DNA of 10,430 bases from Pirellulales bacterium (GTDB taxonomy: Bacteria; Planctomycetota; Planctomycetia; Pirellulales; Thermoguttaceae). Every line of letters starts with the position of its first letter. Within the stretch, counting starts at the first letter, position 1. The stretch lies in contig JAUWWA010000027.1 of NCBI GenBank assembly GCA_030617125.1, forward strand, positions 1 to 10,430. Reading direction: 5' to 3'. Shown here piece by piece: positions 1 to 4,620 of the stretch. The notes below the pieces were generated by a model. That model saw only the letters and a list, made by a program, of their open reading frames with translations, had not been told where the DNA came from and did not search any database. Both the position numbers and the translations under genes were made by a program.

Positions 1-2
1 AA

Positions 3-110
3 TTCAACCGCTACATTGCCGCGGGCGACCTTCAGCAAACGATTGAGCGCGTGGAAAAACTGCACGCGGAAAGCGACGCCCACGGCGGTTTCCTGGGAAT
101 GGGGCTATGA
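3..110 (+). CDS. C-terminal end of an unidentified protein (partial)
   Basis: An open frame enters from the left edge and stops at TGA 108-110, leaving 35 residues. The segment is hydrophilic and probably helical (AAGDLQQTIERVEKLHAES) and ends in a glycine-rich tail, GGFLGMGL. The composition suits real coding DNA, and a promoter and a new gene cluster begin just downstream, so this is probably the end of a separate upstream transcription unit. I do not recognise the family from this fragment. The frame is inferred from the lack of stops and amino-acid composition only. Confidence 0.6.
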   Translation, partial: FNRYIAAGDLQQTIERVEKLHAESDAHGGFLGMGL

Positions 111-156
111 CCGCAACCGGTCGGACGCTCGGCTGCCCCGGGGAATTTTTTCTGGG

Positions 157-184
157 TTGACGGTCCCACCATTTCCGATATAAT
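157..184 (+). promoter_or_regulatory. Sigma-70-type promoter of the rrf2-cysH-cysK cluster
   Basis: TTGACG (157-162) and a perfect TATAAT (179-184) are separated by 16 bases, close to the housekeeping consensus. Predicted transcription start is about 190-192. The only genes immediately downstream are the small ORF, the Rrf2 regulator and cysH. GATATA occurs twice (177-182 and 186-191), overlapping the -10 box and start point. That is where a repressor could bind, but I cannot match it to a defined operator. Confidence 0.75.
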
Positions 185-256
185 AGATATATGAGTATGT
201 TGATTATTTTAGTCGTCATTGAGCCGGCGGGCCAGTTCACGTGCCGGAGGTGGACG

Positions 257-391
257 ATGTCTGGTCGTACCCAGCCAAGCGCGCTCGAGCAAATCGAAGC
301 GGAAAACAACCATCTGCGCGGCACCATCTCGGCCGTGGCGGCTGCCGACCCAGGAAGAACGCCACCGGCGCGAAGGGACACGGCCGCATGA
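257..391 (+). CDS. Small 44-residue protein with a zipper-like heptad, coupled to rrf2
   Basis: ATG 257 follows a strong ribosome site, GGAGG at 246-250, by six bases. The frame ends in TGA 389-391, overlapping the rrf2 start as ATGA, the classic arrangement for translational coupling. The product has hydrophobic residues with heptad a/d spacing (L10, I13, L20, I24, V27) and an Asn at the intervening a position (N17), as in short leucine zippers. A Pro/Arg/Ala-rich tail follows. The frame is also open from ATG 191, almost exactly at the predicted transcription start, so a longer leaderless 66-residue form is possible. I do not recognise a family. It may be a real partner of the regulator or only a leader peptide controlling its translation. 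Confidence 0.5.
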   Translation: MSGRTQPSALEQIEAENNHLRGTISAVAAADPGRTPPARRDTAA

Positions 392-822
392 AAGTGTCTG
401 CCAAAATAAACTACGCATGTCTTGCAATGCTCGAGCTGGCTTCGCGGTACGGAGGCGACCGCCCGGTTCGCGTTCGTGAGATTGCCGCGCTGCACGGCTC
501 TTCACCACAATTCCTGGTGCAAATACTGCTGCAACTGAAGCGTTCGGGGTTGGTTGCCAGCACACGAGGAGCTGCCGGCGGCTATCAGATCAACCGCCCG
601 CCCGAGGAAGTCTCCTTGGGCGAAGTTGTCGCGGCGATCACCGGCTCGGCCGACAAGAATGAGGGTGTCGGCGGCAGTGCGCGGAGGTCGACTGCGGCCG
701 ACATCCTGATGCAAACTTGGCGAGAGCTTGCCGCGATCGAGCAAGAAACACTCCGCAGCATATCCCTGGCCGATCTGCTCGACCGTATCCGCGGTGATGA
801 TGGGCCAATGTACCATATCTAA
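388..822 (+). CDS. Rrf2-family transcriptional regulator, CymR-like (no Fe-S cysteines)
   Basis: This 144-residue DNA-binding regulator begins MKVSAKINYACLAMLELA, a typical Rrf2 N-terminus. A winged helix-turn-helix covers residues about 1-85, with VREIAALHGSSPQFLVQILLQL as recognition region and STRGAAGGYQI as wing. The effector region around residues 88-108 normally carries three cysteines that bind an iron-sulfur cluster in IscR or NsrR. Here it reads SADKNEGVGGSARRS without any Cys, and the only cysteine is C11. Length, C-terminus (MYHI) and lack of cluster ligands resemble Bacillus CymR, the cysteine-metabolism repressor that uses CysK as partner. The start at 388 is set by AAGGGA (373-378) and family alignment. 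The frame is open upstream to 241, but those residues do not look Rrf2-like. A role in controlling the adjacent cysH and cysK is inferred from context. Confidence 0.9.
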   Translation: MKVSAKINYACLAMLELASRYGGDRPVRVREIAALHGSSPQFLVQILLQLKRSGLVASTRGAAGGYQINRPPEEVSLGEVVAAITGSADKNEGVGGSARRSTAADILMQTWRELAAIEQETLRSISLADLLDRIRGDDGPMYHI

Positions 823-965
823 CGTTTTCCCAACCGCTGTGAAATGATTCACGCGAGCAAAGCGAAACAACACGCACACCATCAATCACAATCATGATGA
901 TGACCGCCCACGCCACCGCAGAAGCACGCGATCCACAATGTTCCAGCCCGAAGGAGCAGCGGCGG

Positions 966-1697
966 ATGGCACGAAACGTGTCGAGAAAGCTTCCCCCGAG
1001 CGCGGAAGAACTCGAGATGCTTCATCGCCGGAGTCTGGCGTTGGAGAACGCCACGCCCGAGGAGATTATCCGGTGGGCCGTCGAGACCTATTTCCCCCAA
1101 TTGGCCATGGCCACGGCCTTCGGCCCGGAGGGCTGCGTGATCCTGTCGATGTTGGTGAAGATCGAACCGCGGGTCTACGTCTTCAACTTGGACACCGGCT
1201 ATCAGTTTAAGGAAACGTTGGAACTGCGCGATCGTATCGCCGAGAAGTATGGCATAGAGGTCGACTTCCAGCGGGACCTTCCGGTCGCAACGTTCGAGGC
1301 CGAAAACGGCGGCCCGATCTACCGAACCGATTCGAATCGGTGCTGTTTCGAGCGCAAACTCAAGGTTTTGCATCGCGTGGTCGGAGCGTATGATGCGTGG
1401 ATGAGTGGGATACGTCGCGACCAGAGCCCGCACCGGGCGGGCGCGCCGATCGTCGGCTGGGACAGAAAATTCAGCCTGGTGAAAATCAATCCGCTGGCCC
1501 ACTGGACCAAGAAGAACGTCTGGAAGCGGATCGGGGACGAAAACGTGCCGTACAACCCCCTGCACGATCAGGGGTATCCTAGCGTTGGCTGCCGGCCGTG
1601 CACGCGCCCGGTCGGCGACGGTGAAGATGAACGAGCGGGCCGGTGGAGCGGCGCCGCGCAAACGGAATGTGGGCTGCATACCGCAGATGAACAGTAA
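966..1697 (+). CDS. cysH: Assimilatory adenylyl-sulfate (APS) reductase, 4Fe-4S type
   Basis: The enzyme reduces activated sulfate (APS) to sulfite with thioredoxin in the cytoplasm, supplying sulfur for cysteine. The 243-residue product has the modified PP-loop ATAFGPEG (49-56), the nucleotide-site LDTG (75-78) and the cluster ligands CC (126-127) plus CRPC (209-212). It also has GEDERAGRW (219-227) and the catalytic tail ECGLH with Cys235. The CC/CxxC set marks the APS-reducing, cluster-containing type; classical PAPS reductases lack it. In-frame ATGs exist at 894, 897 and 900, but only 966 has a good ribosome site (AAGGAG 951-956, nine bases upstream), so I chose it. It lies 143 bases after rrf2 and 82 before cysK, same strand. 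Function is well supported; a PAPS preference cannot be fully excluded by eye. Confidence 0.93.
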   Translation: MARNVSRKLPPSAEELEMLHRRSLALENATPEEIIRWAVETYFPQLAMATAFGPEGCVILSMLVKIEPRVYVFNLDTGYQFKETLELRDRIAEKYGIEVDFQRDLPVATFEAENGGPIYRTDSNRCCFERKLKVLHRVVGAYDAWMSGIRRDQSPHRAGAPIVGWDRKFSLVKINPLAHWTKKNVWKRIGDENVPYNPLHDQGYPSVGCRPCTRPVGDGEDERAGRWSGAAQTECGLHTADEQ

Positions 1698-1707
1698 CAC
1701 CTCTGTT

Positions 1708-1752
1708 GGGGACTATCCCGATTTTCGCGCAGCGACAAGGGGACTGTCCCCC
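1708..1752. repeat. Two copies of a GGGGACTRTCCC palindrome between cysH and cysK
   Basis: GGGGACTATCCC (1708-1719) and GGGGACTGTCCCCC (1739-1752) start exactly 31 bases apart. The second is a perfect inverted repeat, GGGGAC-T-GTCCCC. They occupy most of the 82-base cysH-cysK gap, just before the cysK ribosome site. They could be small mobile repeats of a kind common in intergenic DNA, a paired protein-binding site, or an RNA-processing hairpin. The sequence alone does not distinguish these. Confidence 0.55.
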
Positions 1753-1779
1753 TCCGAAATCTCTTACAAGGAGAACGAC

Positions 1780-2724
1780 ATGGCCTCCACTTACGACAAC
1801 ATTACTGAAGGGATCGGCAACACGCCGCTGGTGCGGCTACGCCGCATAACCGAAGGATGCGCGGCGACCGTCTCCGGCAAGCTGGAGAATCTTAACCCGC
1901 TCTGGAGCGTCAAGGACCGGATTGCCCGCTCGATGATCGACGCCGCCGAGCACGACGGCCTGATCAAGGACGACACGATCATCCTCGAGCCGACCAGCGG
2001 CAACACGGGCATCGCGTTGGCGTTTGTCTGTGCTTCGCGCGGTTACCGGCTGACGGTCACCATGCCCGAAAGCATGAGCCTGGAACGCCGCCGGATGCTC
2101 AAGGCGCTGGGGGCCGAGTTGGTGCTCACGCCGGCCGCCGAGGGCATGCCCGGCACCGTGCGCAAAGCGGAAGCACTGCTTGCCGAGAACCCCAACTACT
2201 TCGTGCCGCAACAGTTCAAGAATCCGGCCAACCCCGAAATCCACCGCAAAACCACCGCCGAGGAGATCTGGCGCGATACCGGCGGCAAGGTCGACATCGT
2301 GGTCTCGGGCGTGGGGACCGGCGGCACGATCACCGGGGTGGGCGAGGTGCTCAAATCGCGGAAAGCGGAGGTCCGGATGGTTGCCGTCGAGCCGGCCGCC
2401 AGCCCGGTCATCACCCAATACCAGGCCGGCGAGGAACTGAAGCCCGGCAAGCACACGATCCAAGGCATCGGCGCCGGGTTCATCCCCGACGTGCTCAACG
2501 TCGACATCATCGACGAGGTCGTCCAGGTCCGGGACGAGGATGCCGTGGAGACCACGCGTCGGCTGGCGAAACTGGAAGGTCTGATGTGCGGCATCAGCAG
2601 CGGCGCCGCGGCCTGGGCCGCGTTGCGGCTTGCCGCCCGCGAAGAGAATCGCGACAAGCTGATCGTGGTCGTCCTGCCCGACCTGGGCGAACGCTACCTG
2701 TCGACCAAGCTCTATCCCGAGTAA
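1780..2724 (+). CDS. cysK: Cysteine synthase A (O-acetylserine sulfhydrylase)
   Basis: This PLP enzyme condenses O-acetylserine with sulfide to give cysteine, the last step of the pathway fed by cysH. The 314-residue length is normal for CysK. Visible family motifs are GNTPLVRL (13-20), the PLP lysine K45 in NPLWSVKDR, and the substrate loop PTSGNTG (71-77). The phosphate-binding GVGTGGT and GISSGAA near the C-terminal cofactor site are also present. The start at 1780 is preferred because AAGGAG (1768-1773) lies six bases upstream and the protein then begins as expected; the open frame to 1585 is cysH overlap. Trp42 in the K45 loop, where small residues are common, is a minor variation. In Bacillus CysK also acts as corepressor of CymR, which makes the nearby Rrf2 gene notable. 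CysM is a less likely alternative. Confidence 0.95.
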   Translation: MASTYDNITEGIGNTPLVRLRRITEGCAATVSGKLENLNPLWSVKDRIARSMIDAAEHDGLIKDDTIILEPTSGNTGIALAFVCASRGYRLTVTMPESMSLERRRMLKALGAELVLTPAAEGMPGTVRKAEALLAENPNYFVPQQFKNPANPEIHRKTTAEEIWRDTGGKVDIVVSGVGTGGTITGVGEVLKSRKAEVRMVAVEPAASPVITQYQAGEELKPGKHTIQGIGAGFIPDVLNVDIIDEVVQVRDEDAVETTRRLAKLEGLMCGISSGAAAWAALRLAAREENRDKLIVVVLPDLGERYLSTKLYPE

Positions 2725-2731
2725 ACGCGCC

Positions 2732-2754
2732 CGGCGCCGGGCTATCGGGCGCCG
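2732..2754 (+). terminator. Possible terminator hairpin after cysK
   Basis: CGGCGCC (2732-2738) and GGCGCCG (2748-2754) form a seven-pair all-GC stem with a nine-base loop, starting seven bases after the cysK stop. Only a weak pyrimidine stretch (TCCTATCTCC) follows, so intrinsic termination would be inefficient. Position and stem strength are the only evidence. Confidence 0.4.
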
Positions 2755-2794
2755 TCCTATCTCCGCACAAAGGGGAGCTGGGCAGAGTGCGGTC

Positions 2795-2839
2795 CATCGC
2801 GCCCGGATGCGATCAGGACGGCGTATCCGGCGCGCGATG
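2795..2839. repeat. Long imperfect inverted repeat between convergent genes
   Basis: The arms 2795-2808 and 2825-2839 pair over 14 bases with one bulged C (2831) and a 16-base loop. It lies between cysK and the oppositely transcribed small lipoprotein gene, 34 bases past that gene's stop. No T-tract follows on either strand, so it is a possible bidirectional transcript-end structure rather than a textbook terminator. Confidence 0.45.
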
Positions 2840-2872
2840 AACGTGCACTGCTGGGAGGGAGTTCCTCGAATG

Positions 2873-3082
2873 CTACGAAGGGGGGACGCCCATGTACGGG
2901 GCGGGACCCGGCATAATCGCCGGAGGGGTCACGTACGGATCGCATGGGGGGCCGGGGTTGACGCAGGCCGGCGGCGCGCACGGGCTGTAGCTCGCCCGAC
3001 GACACAGCCAATCACAGCAACGGCATCCAACCGCGCTGCTCGTCAACATCAATACAGCCGTCAGTACCAAGAGCTTCTTCAT
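2873..3082 (-). CDS. Small Cys/Pro-rich putative lipoprotein
   Basis: The predicted product has 69 residues: a positive start (MKK), a hydrophobic stretch to about residue 18, and a lipobox-like AVGC with Cys20 as candidate lipidated residue. The mature part has six further cysteines (22, 23, 27, 35, 40, 47) and many prolines, ending in a PGPAPYMGVPP-type tail. A good ribosome site (GGAG, nine bases before ATG) supports the start. It would be exported and membrane-anchored. The -3 lipobox residue is Ala rather than Leu, so cleavage by signal peptidase II is likely but not certain. I do not recognise a named family and no enzymatic motif is visible. It diverges from the hydrolase gene and converges with cysK. 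Confidence 0.65.
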   Translation of the reverse strand: MKKLLVLTAVLMLTSSAVGCRCCDWLCRRASYSPCAPPACVNPGPPCDPYVTPPAIMPGPAPYMGVPPS

Positions 3083-3138
3083 GACTCATATCTCCAATCG
3101 AAACATACTCGTTTCTTCAGGCAGCTTCCGCCAAGTCA

Positions 3139-3166
3139 ACTCTACACCACGTTTTGTGATGTGCAA
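3139..3166 (-). promoter_or_regulatory. Candidate promoter of the small lipoprotein gene
   Basis: Read on the - strand, TTGCAC (3166-3161) and TAGAGT (3144-3139) are 16 bases apart. This places a start point near 3132, about 50 bases before the ATG at 3082. Both boxes are imperfect, so support is moderate to weak. Confidence 0.35.
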
Positions 3167-3217
3167 ATGCAACTTGCGTATTTTTTCTGAAACCCGGCGC
3201 TTGCCTTTTTGCTACGC

Positions 3218-3246
3218 TTGACCTTGAGGACGGCGCGCCCTAGGAT
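3218..3246 (+). promoter_or_regulatory. Promoter of the exported hydrolase gene
   Basis: TTGACC (3218-3223) and TAGGAT (3241-3246) are separated by the optimal 17 bases. The expected start is near 3253, leaving a leader of about 58 bases before the ATG at 3311. The hydrolase gene has no close upstream neighbour on its strand and needs its own promoter. Confidence 0.6.
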
Positions 3247-3310
3247 TACACAAGCTCGGGCATCGTAACCCGGCCCAATTCGCGGGGGCACTCGCAAGGG
3301 GGGTCGCAAG

Positions 3311-4285
3311 ATGAAAACCCGCTATCCACTGCTTCGCCGGATCGCACCGGCGACACTTCTGCTGGTGCTGCTTGCCAGGTGCATGCCGGCAACTGGCGAC
3401 GACTCGGCCGGGCAGGTCTGGCTGATTAGCACTCGACGCGCCGTACGCTGCGGAAGCGTCGACTATGGCGAGCAGAAAATCGACTTCTACCGGCTCGGGC
3501 CCGACGACAAGTGGTTGCCGGAGAATCAGGACACTTTTGTCGAAACCGGCAGGCCGGCCGTGCCGACGACGATCTTTATCCACGGCAACCGTGTCGGGCC
3601 CGATGCGGCGGTGCGCGACGGCTGGCGCGTTTTCCGCCGCATGAAGCAGGACGCCGGCGGAAGGGCGTTCCGACTGGTCATCTGGTCGTGGCCCAGCGAT
3701 CGCATCGCCGGACGCCAGCGGCACGACGTGCGGGTGAAGGCGTCGTACAGCGACGTGCAAAGCTACTACCTGGCCGAGTGCCTTCACCGCATCAAGCCCG
3801 ACGTGCCGGTCGGCCTGGTCGGGTACAGCTTCGGCGCCCGGATCATCACCGGGGCGTTGCACATGCTCGGCGGCGGCGCCGTGGCCTGCCGCAGGCTCGG
3901 CGAACGGGAAGTCGCCAAGGAACGCAAGGCGGGGCGAACTCCGTTGCGCGCAGTCCTAGTGGCCGCCGCGATCGACGCCGGCTGGCTTGCGCCCGGTTGC
4001 CGCAACTCCCTGGCCACGTCGCAGGTCGAGGAAATCCTGGTCACGCGCAACCGTTGCGATCCGGTGTTGCGATGGTACCGCATGATGTACGGCCTGCGCG
4101 GTCCGCAGGCGGCCGGCTACGTCGGGGCGTACTGCCGCGGCGAGTCGTGCGAGAAGATCGAACAGCTCGACGTGACCTGTTCGATCGGCCGAGTACACGA
4201 CTGGGCCTGCTACGTGCAGGCGCCGCCGCTTGGTCGGCGACTGGGGTGGTGTGCGTTCCTTGAGACTGCCGAGCCGGAGAAATGA
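3311..4285 (+). CDS. Exported alpha/beta-hydrolase-fold protein, substrate unknown
   Basis: This 324-residue protein starts with a basic and then hydrophobic signal sequence (residues about 1-29). Cleavage near PATGD is plausible; LLARC resembles a lipobox, but Arg before Cys argues against lipidation. The hydrolase core shows FIHGN (89-93) as oxyanion strand-loop and the nucleophile elbow GYSFGA with Ser173. A candidate acid is Asp250 in RCDPVLRW and a candidate base is His296 in GRVHDW. WSWPSD (125-130) is typical of related uncharacterised hydrolases. Eleven cysteines are present, mostly in the second half, suggesting disulfides outside the cytoplasm. The ribosome site is AAGGGGGG (3296-3303). 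Esterase- or lipase-like activity is the family expectation; the substrate is unknown. It appears monocistronic, with its own promoter and the riboswitch region downstream. Confidence 0.8.
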   Translation: MKTRYPLLRRIAPATLLLVLLARCMPATGDDSAGQVWLISTRRAVRCGSVDYGEQKIDFYRLGPDDKWLPENQDTFVETGRPAVPTTIFIHGNRVGPDAAVRDGWRVFRRMKQDAGGRAFRLVIWSWPSDRIAGRQRHDVRVKASYSDVQSYYLAECLHRIKPDVPVGLVGYSFGARIITGALHMLGGGAVACRRLGEREVAKERKAGRTPLRAVLVAAAIDAGWLAPGCRNSLATSQVEEILVTRNRCDPVLRWYRMMYGLRGPQAAGYVGAYCRGESCEKIEQLDVTCSIGRVHDWACYVQAPPLGRRLGWCAFLETAEPEK

Positions 4286-4307
4286 ACGAGACGCCCCAGG
4301 AAACGAT

Positions 4308-4342
4308 TTGACAACAGTCGATTTGTGACCTAGAGATACTAT
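4308..4342 (+). promoter_or_regulatory. Candidate promoter upstream of the c-di-GMP riboswitch
   Basis: A perfect -35 box TTGACA (4308-4313) lies between the hydrolase stop and the riboswitch. The partner is ambiguous: TAGAGA (4331-4336) has ideal 17-base spacing but poor sequence, while TACTAT (4337-4342) is better in sequence but 23 bases away. Some promoter is needed between the hydrolase and the aptamer if the riboswitch transcript starts here. Confidence 0.4.
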
Positions 4343-4343
4343 A

Positions 4344-4390
4344 GAGGGATTCTCCCTCACGGGCGAAAACCCAACCCCGGGATTTCGGGG
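4344..4390 (+). other. Two short hairpins between the hydrolase and the riboswitch
   Basis: GAGGGA (4344-4349) pairs with TCCCTC (4353-4358) around a three-base loop. CCCCG (4375-4379) pairs with CGGGG (4386-4390) around a six-base loop. Neither is followed by a T-tract. They could end or protect the hydrolase transcript, or lie in the 5' leader of the riboswitch RNA. Confidence 0.35.
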
Positions 4391-4398
4391 GGTAAGAA

Positions 4399-4483
4399 CA
4401 AACCGAAACGGCAAACCGATCGCGAGGTCGGGACGCAAAGCCATGGAGACTCCGCAAGGAGTCGGCCGGGCTGCCGAAGTTTG
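4399..4483 (+). promoter_or_regulatory. Class I cyclic di-GMP riboswitch aptamer (GEMM-I)
   Basis: The hallmark blocks appear in order: GGCAAACC (4410-4417), GGGACGCAAAGCC (4430-4442) and GGCCGGGCTGCCGAAG (4464-4479). P1 can form from CAAAC (4399-4403) with GTTTG (4479-4483). P2 is CCGATC/GGTCGG closed by a GCGA tetraloop (4422-4425), the GNRA loop that docks into P3 in this family. P3 is GCC/GGC plus GACTCC/GGAGTC closed by GCAA, with an asymmetric ATGGA bulge (4443-4447) as tetraloop receptor. By alignment to the Vibrio Vc2 aptamer, the ligand-contacting G20 equivalent is 4410, A47 is 4437 and C92 is about 4474. A G at position 20 suggests c-di-GMP rather than the cGAMP preference of A20 variants. 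The first gene downstream is the TadG-like protein at 4621, its presumed target. Confidence 0.95.
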
Positions 4484-4500
4484 CTGCCTGCTTAGGTGCA

Positions 4501-4578
4501 GGTTGGCATGTCGGCGTGCGTCTCGTCGCTCGCGTTCGTTTTTTTCTTGCGGCGCTTGACGCACCATGGTTTTCAACC
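4501..4578 (+). promoter_or_regulatory. Probable expression platform of the c-di-GMP riboswitch
   Basis: A T7 run (4539-4545) follows arms that can form a weak GC stem (about 4515-4519 with 4531-4535), giving a terminator-like element. Competing longer-range arms enclose it: GGTTG (4501-4505) with CAACC (4574-4578), CATG (4507-4510) with CATG (4565-4568), and GTGCGTC (4516-4522) with GACGCAC (4558-4564). The last pairing uses the terminator's left arm, so the two folds exclude each other. A hairpin CCTGC/GCAGG sits directly after the aptamer. Whether ligand turns the gene on or off cannot be read from this. Confidence 0.5.
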
Positions 4579-4620
4579 AAGAGGTCAGTGTAATCCCAAT
4601 GTGAGCTAGAGGCGCTTCCA

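Noticed and set aside
117..151. CCCCGGGG followed by AA and T6, as a terminator for the upstream partial gene
   Set aside because: The palindrome has no loop of its own and I could not build a convincing stem ending at the T-run.
894..965. Upstream ATG triplet (894/897/900) as the cysH start
   Set aside because: It lacks a ribosome site, while ATG 966 has AAGGAG at good spacing and still includes all conserved domains.
882..1700. A long - strand open frame antisense to cysH
   Set aside because: cysH has all family motifs on the + strand; the antisense product is Arg/Pro/Ala-rich without domains.
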